Shown here in pieces: positions 10,685 to 20,413 of a stretch of DNA of 64,000 bases. Below the pieces are notes generated by a model. It saw only the letters and a program-made list of their open reading frames with translations. It ran no database searches and was not told where the DNA came from. Position 1 is the stretch's first letter; every line of letters starts with the position of its first letter. Source of the DNA: an uncultured Pelagibacteraceae bacterium (GTDB lineage: Bacteria > Pseudomonadota > Alphaproteobacteria > Pelagibacterales > Pelagibacteraceae); contig CACJVT010000007.1 in NCBI GenBank assembly GCA_902596925.1, forward strand, positions 23,028-87,027, read 5' to 3'. A program made the position numbers and the translations under genes.

Positions 10685-11329
10685 ATGGATGAGGATATAT
10701 CAATAATAAATACAAACACAAGAAATGAAAAAATAAAAAATTTTTTTATTCATAACAAAAAAAAAATAATTTCAGGCTTAAGTTTTATCGTTATACTTTT
10801 AATATGTTATTTTGCTTTTGGCGAATATCAGGATAGAAAAAAAATTAAGATTTCAGAATCTTTTAATACAATAACTATAAATTATTCCGAAAGTAATAAG
10901 GAAAAAACAGCTAAAGATTTAATACAAATAGTTAATGAAAAAAATTCAACTTATTCACCATTATCTTTATATTTTATAATAGATAATGAATTAATTAGCG
11001 AAAAAAACACAATCAACGAATTATTTGATGTTATTATTGATGAAACGTCATTGGATAAAGAGATAAAAAATTTAAATATTTATAAAAAAGCGCTTTATAA
11101 TGCAGATGATAGCAATGAAAGTGATTTATTGAATATTTTAAATCCAGTAATAAAATCGGAGAGTGTTTGGAAATCTCACGCACTATATTTAATGGCAGAA
11201 TATTTTTACTCAAAAAACGAGATGCAAAAATCAAAAGAGTTTTTTAATCAGATTGTAAATTTAGAAAATGCAAATAATGAAATTAAAGTGGAGTCTCAAA
11301 AAAGACTCAATAGAGATTTAAGTGATTAA
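10685..11329 (+). CDS. Tetratricopeptide-like membrane protein (YfgM-like)
   Basis: Single TM near N-terminus, helical C-terminal part, immediately upstream of BamB-like gene. Confidence 0.55.
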   Translation: MDEDISIINTNTRNEKIKNFFIHNKKKIISGLSFIVILLICYFAFGEYQDRKKIKISESFNTITINYSESNKEKTAKDLIQIVNEKNSTYSPLSLYFIIDNELISEKNTINELFDVIIDETSLDKEIKNLNIYKKALYNADDSNESDLLNILNPVIKSESVWKSHALYLMAEYFYSKNEMQKSKEFFNQIVNLENANNEIKVESQKRLNRDLSD

Positions 11330-12623
11330 GGTTTTAAATTTATTTTTAATAATAATTTTTTGTTTTAGCTGTTCTCTTAATAAAAATTCTAAATTTTGGA
11401 CTAAAGAAACAATTAAAGAAATTGAAGAAAAAAAATTTGAAAAAATTTTTAGTGATCCAAAAACTCTAAGTCAGGAATTAAATACTAATATAAATCTGAA
11501 TTTTAGCACAAGTCCAAAAAAGTCTAAATTATCAAAAAAACTAACAAATAACGATAGTATGGTAAATTTTGATGGTTCACTTAAAAAATTATCTAAATAC
11601 AAGTTTTCAAAAATTGAAAATTTTTATCAAGCTGAACCAGTCATATCTTTTTATGGTGAAAATATAATTTTCTTTGATGATAAAGGCACAATTTTACAAT
11701 TTGATAAAAATTCTAGATTAGTTTGGAAAAAAAATTATTATACAAAATCGGAAAAAAAATTAGACCCAATTTTACAATTTGCAAATAATAATCAATTTTT
11801 AATAGTTGCTGACAATTTAATGAAATATTATAAATTAAATTTAGATACTGGAGATATAATTTGGTCTAAAAAGAATTTAGCACCATTTAACTCACAAATA
11901 AAAATATACAAAGATCGGTTTTTTGTAGTTGATTTTACAAATACTCTAAGGTGTTTTTCTCTTAAAAATGGAAAAGAGTTATGGAATTTTCAAACAGAGA
12001 CACCATTAATTAGATCTCAAAAAAGATTATCTATAGCGATTGTTGATGAAGTAGTTTATTTTAATAACTCTTTAGGAGATATCAGTGCAGTCAATCTTAA
12101 AGACGGAAGTTTGATCTGGCAGTTACCAACTCAAAGTAATATTATTTATGAGTCAGCTTTTTCTCTTGAGACATCAGATATAATCGCAGATAAAAGTAAT
12201 TTATTTTTCTCTAATAATAATAATCAATTCTTTTCTGTTGACATCAAGTCTGGGAGCTTCAATTGGGAAAATACTGTAAACTCAAATTTAAGACCTACAT
12301 TAATTGAGAATTTTTTAATTTCAGTCTCATTGGAGGGTTATCTAATAGTAATTGATAAAATAACAGGAAATATAATCAAAGTTACTGATGTATTTAATAA
12401 TTTTAACCCAAAAAAAAGAAAAGAGATCTTACCCACTGGATTTATCGTAGGTAGTAAAAATATATATTTATCTACAAATATAGGAAGATTATTAGTCATT
12501 GATATAAAATCTGGTAAAACTATTTCGACATTAAAAATCGATAAGGATAAAATTTCACGCCCTTTTGTTTCTAACCAAAATCTATATTTAGTAAAAGATA
12601 GTGCTATAATTAAACTGAATTAA
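11322..12623 (+). CDS. PQQ-like beta-propeller lipoprotein, BamB-like (GTG start)
   Basis: Lipobox-like FCFSCSLN; repeated W-containing blades (GDIIWSKK, GKELWNFQTETPL, GSLIWQLPT, GSFNWENT). Confidence 0.75.
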   Translation: MIKVLNLFLIIIFCFSCSLNKNSKFWTKETIKEIEEKKFEKIFSDPKTLSQELNTNINLNFSTSPKKSKLSKKLTNNDSMVNFDGSLKKLSKYKFSKIENFYQAEPVISFYGENIIFFDDKGTILQFDKNSRLVWKKNYYTKSEKKLDPILQFANNNQFLIVADNLMKYYKLNLDTGDIIWSKKNLAPFNSQIKIYKDRFFVVDFTNTLRCFSLKNGKELWNFQTETPLIRSQKRLSIAIVDEVVYFNNSLGDISAVNLKDGSLIWQLPTQSNIIYESAFSLETSDIIADKSNLFFSNNNNQFFSVDIKSGSFNWENTVNSNLRPTLIENFLISVSLEGYLIVIDKITGNIIKVTDVFNNFNPKKRKEILPTGFIVGSKNIYLSTNIGRLLVIDIKSGKTISTLKIDKDKISRPFVSNQNLYLVKDSAIIKLN

Positions 12624-13054
12624 TGTTTTTAAAGTTATTAGATAAGTTAGGTAGAAAAAAAGTTGTTCTAGATAGAGGACCTTCACATCCAAGATTTGAT
12701 TTAGCAAAACCTTGGATGAATAGATATTATTTAATTTTTAGACATAGACCAAAGTGGTTTCCATTTAATATACTTATTCATGAAATGTTAGCTGATGATC
12801 ACGGTGAAGGAGTACATAATCATCTTTTCCCATATATTACGATTGTGATAAGAGGTGGTTATTGGGAAACAACTAAAGAAGGAAAATTTTGGAGAAAACC
12901 TGGCTATATTGGATTTAGATCTGCTAATGCACATCACAGAGTTGATTTGGAGCCCGGAACTAAACCTATGACAATTTTTATTTCCGGTCCATTTGGTTTG
13001 AGGAAAGGTCCAAGATCAGAATATGGTATTGATTTTAAATCAAAAAAAAATTGA
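12623..13054 (+). CDS. Cupin-like conserved hypothetical protein
   Basis: ADDHGEGVHNHLFPYITIVIRGGYWE... NAHHRVDLEPGTKPMTIFI pattern. Confidence 0.5.
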   Translation: MFLKLLDKLGRKKVVLDRGPSHPRFDLAKPWMNRYYLIFRHRPKWFPFNILIHEMLADDHGEGVHNHLFPYITIVIRGGYWETTKEGKFWRKPGYIGFRSANAHHRVDLEPGTKPMTIFISGPFGLRKGPRSEYGIDFKSKKN

Positions 13055-14112
13055 TGTCCAAAAATCTAGAGGAAAAATTTAGATCGTTTTGTAATTCAAA
13101 AAATTTAGAAATTAATCAAAACCAAATTGCGACAATTAAATTACTACAAGATTTTTATAATAAAAATTTTCATTTTTCAATTTTCAATATTTTTAAAAAA
13201 GGAAATCATAAAAAAGGTTTTTATCTTCAAGGGGGTGTTGGTGTCGGAAAAACAATGATATTAGATTTTTTTTATGATCTTATTTCTAAAAAAAAACTAA
13301 GACTTCACTTCAATGAGTTTATGTTAAATTTTCATGATTTTGTTCATGAAAATAAGAATAAGGGAGACGAAAATATTATTAATTTATTTGTTAAAGACTT
13401 AAAATCAAAAGCTTTGTTAATTTATTTTGATGAGTTTCAAGTTACTAATATAGTAGATGCTATGATACTAGGTAAATTATTTGATAAAATATTTAGTGAA
13501 AATATAAAAATAATTGTCACCTCCAATATTAAAATTTCTGATTTATATAAGGATGGTCTCCAACGAGATCAGTTCAAACCTTTTATTGAGATCATGAAAA
13601 ATAAAACCGTCGAACATGAACTTATAATTGAAGATGATTATAGAAAATCAAAAGAAAACCAAAATAATAGATATTTCTTCCCACTAAACCAAGAAAGTAA
13701 TTTTAAAATGAATAAATTCTTTAGAATTATTTCAAAGGATAAAAAAAAAATTAATCGAAGTATTAATATTAAAGGGAGAGAATTTCTAATTAAAGAATTC
13801 TATGAGGGAGTTGTAAGATTAACATTTGACGAGTTATGTGACAAAAACTTGGGAGCCGAGGATTACCTTGAAATAGCTAAAGTATCTAAATTCATGGTTA
13901 TTGATAAAATACCAAAGTTTGATGACATAAACTCTAACCAACAACAGCGTTTCATAACCTTAATTGATATAGTTTATGACAAGAAAATACCAATTGCTGT
14001 CACCGCTGAACAAAATCTAGATGAAATGACGTCATCTAAATCATTGAAAGAACCATTTAATCGTACAATTAGCCGTCTTTATGAACTAACATCCTCAAAC
14101 TTTAATTTATGA
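13054..14112 (+). CDS. zapE: Cell division protein ZapE / AFG1-like ATPase (ORF track opens at upstream TTG 13051)
   Basis: GGVGVGKTMILDFFY Walker A; LIYFDEFQVTNIVDAMIL; IIVTSNI. Confidence 0.88.
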   Translation: MSKNLEEKFRSFCNSKNLEINQNQIATIKLLQDFYNKNFHFSIFNIFKKGNHKKGFYLQGGVGVGKTMILDFFYDLISKKKLRLHFNEFMLNFHDFVHENKNKGDENIINLFVKDLKSKALLIYFDEFQVTNIVDAMILGKLFDKIFSENIKIIVTSNIKISDLYKDGLQRDQFKPFIEIMKNKTVEHELIIEDDYRKSKENQNNRYFFPLNQESNFKMNKFFRIISKDKKKINRSINIKGREFLIKEFYEGVVRLTFDELCDKNLGAEDYLEIAKVSKFMVIDKIPKFDDINSNQQQRFITLIDIVYDKKIPIAVTAEQNLDEMTSSKSLKEPFNRTISRLYELTSSNFNL

Positions 14113-14531
14113 TACAAAAATTCAATAATTTTAAAATGAATACCAATGGACAAAAATTATACGAATTCACTGATGAAACAATTAATTGGATCAAAAAAAA
14201 TAAATTTAAAAATGGTATACTTAATTTAAGTATTCAGCACACTAGTGCCTCTTTAATAATCCAAGAAAATGCAGACCCTGATGTCCAAACTGACTTAATC
14301 AACTATTTTAATAAAATCGCTCCAATGGACAATAAATTATATATTCATACAACTGAAGGTAAAGACGATATGCCTGCGCACATAAAATCCAGCTTAACTA
14401 ATAATCAAATTTCTCTTAGTGTTGAAAATGGAGAATTATTACTTGGAACTTGGCAGGGTATTTATTTATTTGAGCACAGATTAAACCCACAAACAAGAAC
14501 CATCATTCATCATTTTTTAGGAGAAGTTTAA
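14109..14531 (+). CDS. YjbQ family protein (UPF0047)
   Basis: GILNLSIQHTSASLIIQENADPDV; MPAHIKSSL; GTWQGIYLFEHR. Confidence 0.9.
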   Translation: MIQKFNNFKMNTNGQKLYEFTDETINWIKKNKFKNGILNLSIQHTSASLIIQENADPDVQTDLINYFNKIAPMDNKLYIHTTEGKDDMPAHIKSSLTNNQISLSVENGELLLGTWQGIYLFEHRLNPQTRTIIHHFLGEV

Positions 14532-15949
14532 TTTTTTTTTAAACTTTGAAAAGCTTTTAATGCAGAAGCTCTCGCTTCTTCATGTATCACTATCGGTTTT
14601 GGATAATCTTTTCCTATAATAGTATTTATTGCTTGTTGATATTTCATCTGCATTTCCCAAGGTTTGTGAATAAATTTTTGAGGAACTTTGCTTAATTCTG
14701 GTATCCATTTTTTTACATATTTTCCCTCTTTATCAAATTTTTCACCTTGAAGAATAGGATTAAAAATTCTGAAGTATGGAGCTGCGTCTGCTCCACAACC
14801 TGCAACCCATTGCCACTGAGCTACATTATTGGCTTTATTAAAATCAAGTAAACAATTTCTAAAATGTTTTTCACCTTCGGTCCAATTAATTCTTAAATGT
14901 TTTACTAGAAAAGAACCAACTACCATTCTTATTCTGTTATGCATCCAACCCGTTTCATATAACTCTCTCATTCCAGCATCAACAATCGGATAACCAGTCA
15001 TCCCCGATTTCCATGCTTTCAAAAATTTTTCGTTTTTTACCCAAGGAAATTTATCAAATTCTTTTCTGTAATTTCCTTTTAAAAACTCAGGAAAATAATT
15101 AATCAAACTATGAGAGAACTCACGCCAACCTAGTTCGTTGATATATTTTCTATAACCAATACCTTTAGATTTAATTTCGTTACATTTTTTCCAAATCGTG
15201 CTTACATGTATTTGTCCATGCTTTATATAAGGAGATAACTTTGATGTGCCCTCTATAGAAGGAAAATCTCTGGCCGAACCGTATTCTTTAATTTTATCAT
15301 TAATCAAACTGCTCAGAACTTTTTTTGAATCATTTTCTGATACTTTCCAATAATTCTCAAATTTCTTATACCAATTTTTTTTTGGTAAAATACTTTTTGG
15401 CTCAACACAATTTTTGAAGAAAGATATTACTTTCGTTTTTTTCTTTACAATATAATTTTTACTTGGTGGTAAACCTAAATATTTTTGTTCAGCATTTCTC
15501 CAGAAAGGGGTGAATACTTTAAAGGGTGTTCCATCATTTTTAGTAACTTCTTGAAACTCATTTAAAATATTTCCTTTAAAATATTTAAATTCAACTTCAT
15601 TTTTTAAGAAAACATCTCTAATTTTTTTTCCTTTTGCAATTACATCAGGTTCGTAAATTTTATTCCAATATATTGAAACGTCATCTTTTTTTTTAATTTT
15701 AGAAAATATATCTAGTTCATCACCTGCTAATACTTGGAGATTTATTTTGTATTTAGATAATTCAGATTTAAATATTTCTAAAGATTTAAACAACCACCAC
15801 TTTTGCGCTTCTCTTTTGTGATCAAAATCGGCTTTGTTATAAATAAATAAAGCAATAACATTTTCATGATTTTGTGTGGCATATGAAAGAGCAGGATTAT
15901 GTTCGATTCTAAAGTCTTCTCTTATCCACGCTATTGCATTTTTTGTCAT
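14528..15949 (-). CDS. phrB: Deoxyribodipyrimidine photolyase/cryptochrome family
   Basis: AIAWIREDFRIEHNPAL; ELGWREFSHSL; GYPIVDAGMRELYETGWMHNRIRMVVGSFLVKHL; track ORF opens upstream at 16027. Confidence 0.9.
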   Translation of the reverse strand: MTKNAIAWIREDFRIEHNPALSYATQNHENVIALFIYNKADFDHKREAQKWWLFKSLEIFKSELSKYKINLQVLAGDELDIFSKIKKKDDVSIYWNKIYEPDVIAKGKKIRDVFLKNEVEFKYFKGNILNEFQEVTKNDGTPFKVFTPFWRNAEQKYLGLPPSKNYIVKKKTKVISFFKNCVEPKSILPKKNWYKKFENYWKVSENDSKKVLSSLINDKIKEYGSARDFPSIEGTSKLSPYIKHGQIHVSTIWKKCNEIKSKGIGYRKYINELGWREFSHSLINYFPEFLKGNYRKEFDKFPWVKNEKFLKAWKSGMTGYPIVDAGMRELYETGWMHNRIRMVVGSFLVKHLRINWTEGEKHFRNCLLDFNKANNVAQWQWVAGCGADAAPYFRIFNPILQGEKFDKEGKYVKKWIPELSKVPQKFIHKPWEMQMKYQQAINTIIGKDYPKPIVIHEEARASALKAFQSLKKN

Positions 15950-15956
15950 ATAAATA

Positions 15957-17090
15957 TTATTTTCTACCTTTAGATAGCAGCTGTTTGTAAAGTTTAACAT
16001 CTGCATTTCCTTCGCATCCAATAACAAGAATGTTAGAGTCTTCGTTCAAATTCAGTGATTTTCGTGCTTTTAAATTGTTTGCTAAACCAATAAGAGCAAT
16101 AACTCCAGGGGTTGCACATTCACCCCCTATGATTGAAACTCTACTCAGTTTTCTATCTCTTAACATCGCTGTCGTTTTAGCAACATTATTATCAGTAACA
16201 GATACACAATAATTAGAAGTTTTTTTTAATATTTGCCATGGGACAAGTGACATTTCATTACATGACATCCCACCCATAATACTTTCTTTTTTTATTCTTA
16301 TTTTTTTCATTTTATTTGCTTTAACACTCTGAAGAACACAATCAGCTCTATCAGGTTCAACAACAATTATTCTTGGAATTCTTTTAAAATATTTTGCGAC
16401 CCCAGCAACTACACCTGCTGCTAATCCTCCAACACCAGCTTGAACAAATATGTGAGTTATATAATGGTTTGTTTGTTTAGATATTTCTTTTATCATAATA
16501 GAATATCCAGCCATTGTAAGTTGAGGAACATATTTATAGTTTTTGGTAGAGACATCCTGAACAATTCGCCAATTATTCTTTTTTGAAAGTCTTTTACATT
16601 CCTCCAAAGAATTTTCATAATTTCCTTTAACCCGTATTACCTCAGCGCCAAATTTCTCAATTTCACGAACTCTTGTTTGGCTTACATATTGACTTACAAA
16701 AATTTTACACTTTAAATTTAATCTTTTTGCTCCCCAAGCAACAGACCTACCATGATTACCGGCTGTTGCTGATGAAATAACAATATTTTTTTTTCCTTTA
16801 GATATTCTCTCTACTGCGTATGCTCCCCCTAATGCTTTAAACGACTTTAAATGAAATCTTTTAGACTCGTCCTTATAAAATATATTATTTAATTTCAAAT
16901 TTATCTTTAATTTATCAAGTGATAGTAGGGGGGTTGCTTTATAATTTTTCCAACCGGAAATTGATTTATAAGCATTAGTAATTAATGAAGAGGGAAGATG
17001 TTTTAAAACATAACTTCTTTTAAAATTATAACGATTATTTTTTAATAATTTTTTATATTTCCAGCTTTTAAGATTTTTTAAACTCTTCAC
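15957..17090 (-). CDS. PLP-dependent diaminopropionate ammonia-lyase-like protein
   Basis: DESKRFHLKSFKALGGAYAV (PLP Lys), SSATAGNHGRSVAWGA, VQAGVGGLAAGV. Confidence 0.75.
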   Translation of the reverse strand: MKSLKNLKSWKYKKLLKNNRYNFKRSYVLKHLPSSLITNAYKSISGWKNYKATPLLSLDKLKINLKLNNIFYKDESKRFHLKSFKALGGAYAVERISKGKKNIVISSATAGNHGRSVAWGAKRLNLKCKIFVSQYVSQTRVREIEKFGAEVIRVKGNYENSLEECKRLSKKNNWRIVQDVSTKNYKYVPQLTMAGYSIMIKEISKQTNHYITHIFVQAGVGGLAAGVVAGVAKYFKRIPRIIVVEPDRADCVLQSVKANKMKKIRIKKESIMGGMSCNEMSLVPWQILKKTSNYCVSVTDNNVAKTTAMLRDRKLSRVSIIGGECATPGVIALIGLANNLKARKSLNLNEDSNILVIGCEGNADVKLYKQLLSKGRK

Positions 17091-17091
17091 T

Positions 17092-18417
17092 TTAACAATC
17101 TAGAGTATTTTGTCTTTCCCATTTGGTTATAGGTTTTGATTTATCAAATCTTTCTATATTGTTAAATTCTTTTATTTCTGTACTTCTAAGTTTTATATAG
17201 CTATTGACTACATCAGCACCAAAAGCATCATTCATTTCTTTATTTTGTTTTAATTGGCTCAATGATTGATCTAACTCATCAGGGAGTTTTGGCAGATTTG
17301 GATATTTTGCAAAATCTTCATACATATTACAATTAAGAGGTTTTCCAGGATCTATTTTGTTTTTAATACCATTTATTCCAGCTGCGAGAACACTTGCTTG
17401 AAGTAAATAAGGGTTGGCCGATCCATCCATTAATCTCAATTCAAATCTTCCTGGATCGGGAATTCTAATCATATGAGTTCTGTTATTACCAGTGTAAGAA
17501 ATACTACTCGGTGACCATGATGCACCTGACTTTGTTGGAGGTGCATTAATTCGTCTGTAACTATTTATTGTAGGATTAAAAAAAGCAGATAAAGATGAAG
17601 CGTGTTTTATTACTCCGCCTAAAAAATTATATGCCATTTTACTAAGACCTAAGTTATTAGACTTGTCCAAAAATTTATTTTTCTTTCCATCCCACACTGA
17701 AATATGGGCATGACAACCATTTCCAGTTAAATTCTCAAATGGTTTGGGCATAAACGTAGCTCTTAAACCATGTTTTTCAGCAATAGTTTTTACCATGTAC
17801 TTAAAAAACGTATGTCTGTCTGCTGTCTTTAAACAATCAGAGTAATCCCAATTCATTTCAAATTGACCATTAGCGTCCTCGTGATCATTTTGATAAGGAC
17901 CCCATTCCATTTCAATCATACAGTCACAAATTTCTTTAATTAAATCGTACCTTCTCATTAGAGCAGATTGATCATAGCAAGGTTTTGATTGAGTATCCCT
18001 TGGGTCTGCGATGGAATCTCCATCAGGAGATATTAAAAAATACTCACACTCTACACCAGATTTCATAGTCAATCCTTGTTTTGAGAGTTTTTTAATTTGT
18101 TTCTTCAACATTATTCTTGGAGAGGCATCTACAGGTTTTCCATTCATCCAAAGATCTGATGCAAGCCAACCAACTTCTTTGTTCCAAGGTAATTGGATTA
18201 AACTATCTGGATCTGGAATTCCAAACATGTCTGAGTCTGCAGGTGTCATATCTAACCAAGCAGCAAATCCTGCAAATCCTGCACCAGTTTCTTGCATATC
18301 TTTTATTGCATGTGCTGGTACTAGTTTTGATCTAAGCACTCCAAATAAATCAACAAAACTTATCAAAAAATATTTAATTTTTTTTTCTTTAGCAATTTTG
18401 AATAAATTTTTTGGCAT
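17092..18417 (-). CDS. Glutamine synthetase family protein (paralog of the gmaS-like gene)
   Basis: NDHEDANGQFEMNW, NGCHAHISVWDG, NSYRRINAPPTKSGASWSPSS, RIPDPGRFELRLMDGSANPYL. Confidence 0.85.
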   Translation of the reverse strand: MPKNLFKIAKEKKIKYFLISFVDLFGVLRSKLVPAHAIKDMQETGAGFAGFAAWLDMTPADSDMFGIPDPDSLIQLPWNKEVGWLASDLWMNGKPVDASPRIMLKKQIKKLSKQGLTMKSGVECEYFLISPDGDSIADPRDTQSKPCYDQSALMRRYDLIKEICDCMIEMEWGPYQNDHEDANGQFEMNWDYSDCLKTADRHTFFKYMVKTIAEKHGLRATFMPKPFENLTGNGCHAHISVWDGKKNKFLDKSNNLGLSKMAYNFLGGVIKHASSLSAFFNPTINSYRRINAPPTKSGASWSPSSISYTGNNRTHMIRIPDPGRFELRLMDGSANPYLLQASVLAAGINGIKNKIDPGKPLNCNMYEDFAKYPNLPKLPDELDQSLSQLKQNKEMNDAFGADVVNSYIKLRSTEIKEFNNIERFDKSKPITKWERQNTLDC

Positions 18418-18434
18418 AACCTAAGTTAACACAA

Positions 18435-18593
18435 TTATTTCAAAAAAGATAAAATTGTTTCTTTATAAAAAATTAAATTTACAACAATAATTATAATTAC
18501 GGCTAATATTGCTCCATACTTTGCTTTTGGAAAAGCAACGCCTCTCATCTTACTTGGTCTAAGTTCCTCGTTATCTTTGTTTTCTTCTGACAT
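18435..18593 (-). CDS. Small single-TM membrane protein (start likely ATG at 18593)
   Basis: MSEENKDNEELRPSKMRGVAFPKAKYGAILAVIIIIVVNLIFYKETILSFLK; one hydrophobic helix. Confidence 0.5.
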   Translation of the reverse strand: MSEENKDNEELRPSKMRGVAFPKAKYGAILAVIIIIVVNLIFYKETILSFLK

Positions 18594-18598
18594 ATGAC

Positions 18599-18630
18599 AA
18601 AAAAAGGGCGCCACAAAAGTTGCAGCGCCC
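18599..18630 (-). terminator. GC-rich hairpin plus T run on minus strand (intrinsic terminator or attenuator)
   Basis: Minus strand GGGCGC-tgcaacttttgtg-GCGCCC followed by seven T. Confidence 0.7.
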
Positions 18631-18645
18631 AAATTTTTAATTTAA

Positions 18646-18876
18646 TTACCAATCAGTAATATTGCTTTTATGGTCATTTGGACCATGTCTTTTTCTTGCT
18701 AATCTTTCGAGCTCATCACTCTCAGATTTAGCAGTTAAAACATGCCAGCCAACCCATATGATAATAGCAAGTATTACTAACAAGCCTTCACTAGATCCAG
18801 CACCAGGATAAATAGCACCAGCAACTTCCTCTGCTGGTTTATTCAGGTGATCAATCCAATTTGTAACTGTCGCCAT
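18646..18876 (-). CDS. Small membrane protein immediately downstream of amt
   Basis: 76 aa with one TM (LLVILAIIIWVGWHVL) and charged tail; 11 nt after amt. Confidence 0.65.
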   Translation of the reverse strand: MATVTNWIDHLNKPAEEVAGAIYPGAGSSEGLLVILAIIIWVGWHVLTAKSESDELERLARKRHGPNDHKSNITDW

Positions 18877-18887
18877 ATTTTCCTCCT

Positions 18888-20288
18888 TTACCTGGTTGCT
18901 GATGCGACTGCTTTTTCGTCAGATTTAGCAGTTTCCATCATTTCATAGTCTAGTCCAGCTATTTCAGCTTCACGCGGAATTCTTAATTTACCCATTCCGT
19001 GTAATACTTTTGCGATGATATAGCCTGGTATTAATCCTAGAACAAAGAACATAATTATTGCTCCTAAGAACATACCCAATGGATTTATTGATGCATAAGT
19101 AGTTCCGTCCCACATAGCTCCAACACTGTAACCAGATGATGGATAACCATTTAAAACAAAACCACAAATTACAAGACCTATAAATCCTGCATAACCGTGT
19201 ACTGCTACAGCACCAACTGCATCATCAATCTTGAACTTACGTTCAACCCAATAATGTAATTTGTACGATAGCACAACTCCGATCATACCTATGATCATTG
19301 ATTGAATCGGATGATATAAATCATTTCCGGCTGAAGCACATATAATACCCGCTAGTCCACTAGAGTAAGTCCAGAATGGATCACCTTTTGCAATCCAGTA
19401 TCCAGCTAATAATCCTCCTGATAGTGACATCAAGAAGTTAAAAGTAATACCACTAAGTGTAGTAGGCGTTACATAAATGTTTGTAGCCGTCCAATAAGAT
19501 ATACCTTCCATGCCGTACTCTGGGCCAAGATCAAATATTGGAATGTTACATGCCGCATAGAATCCCCAGAAACCAGTATAAATTAGAAATAATCCAATTG
19601 TTACTAGCCAAGGATTTCTTGGTCCAATATTTCTTGGTTCACCACTTGATGAGAATTTTCCAATTCTAGGACCTAAAACCATTAGTACACCTAAAGCAAA
19701 TCCACCTGCAATCGCGTGAATTACTCCTGATGCATAAGCATCATGGTATCCTAAAATTTTTAGCATCCAACCATCAAAGTGCCATCCCCAAGCAGCATCA
19801 ATTGTCCAGAATACTGAACCAATTGCTATTGCTAATATTCCAAAAGCAAAAGTAGTTATTCTTTCAATTATTGCTCCAGAAACGATAGATGCAGCAGTCC
19901 AAGAAAATAATAAAAAAGCAGCCCAGAAAACACCATTAATGTGATCCCCAAGGTTAACTGCCATTATACTACTTGTTGCCACCTGAAATTTTGCACTAAA
20001 CAAACTATCATCGGTGATTAAAGCTGTACTTTCGTTCATTATTGAAGGTGCTATCCCAGGTCCTGTTGGGAAAGCCCAGTAAATCCACCAACCAAATAAA
20101 AACCAAGTTACTGTTACCAGAGGTATCAGCATCGTGTTTTTCATAAGAGTATGTTGATGGTGTTTGTATCGAGAAGCTCCAACTTCATACATACAGAAAC
20201 CGACGTGAATTAAAAACATCAGCACCACCGTTATCCAGTAGTAAAATTCTGTAAATATAGTAGTAAGAGCACCTAACTGATCAGTCAT
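18888..20288 (-). CDS. amt: Ammonium transporter (Amt family)
   Basis: AAWGWHFDGWM, GVIHAIAGGFALGVLMVLGPRIGKF, AVAVHGYAGFIGL; ~11 TM helices. Confidence 0.93.
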   Translation of the reverse strand: MTDQLGALTTIFTEFYYWITVVLMFLIHVGFCMYEVGASRYKHHQHTLMKNTMLIPLVTVTWFLFGWWIYWAFPTGPGIAPSIMNESTALITDDSLFSAKFQVATSSIMAVNLGDHINGVFWAAFLLFSWTAASIVSGAIIERITTFAFGILAIAIGSVFWTIDAAWGWHFDGWMLKILGYHDAYASGVIHAIAGGFALGVLMVLGPRIGKFSSSGEPRNIGPRNPWLVTIGLFLIYTGFWGFYAACNIPIFDLGPEYGMEGISYWTATNIYVTPTTLSGITFNFLMSLSGGLLAGYWIAKGDPFWTYSSGLAGIICASAGNDLYHPIQSMIIGMIGVVLSYKLHYWVERKFKIDDAVGAVAVHGYAGFIGLVICGFVLNGYPSSGYSVGAMWDGTTYASINPLGMFLGAIIMFFVLGLIPGYIIAKVLHGMGKLRIPREAEIAGLDYEMMETAKSDEKAVASATR

Positions 20289-20348
20289 ATTCTCTCTCCT
20301 ATTAGTTTTTTAAAACCCTATAAAATTTAGAAAGTTGTTACAAACGAA

Positions 20349-20409
20349 ACAATCTAATAAAACCTAATATTGACAATAGGTTTTTAAAAAATAATCAACT
20401 TTAGATTGT
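20349..20409. repeat. Nested inverted repeats between amt and the upstream gene
   Basis: Outer ACAATCTAA (20349-20357)/TTAGATTGT (20401-20409); inner AAAACCTA (20359-20366)/TAGGTTTT (20377-20384), both perfect. Confidence 0.7.
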
Positions 20410-20413
20410 GTAA

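Noticed and set aside
18011-18424. Plus-strand 137-aa and 72-aa ORFs
   Set aside because: Antisense to the glutamine synthetase-like gene; no motif
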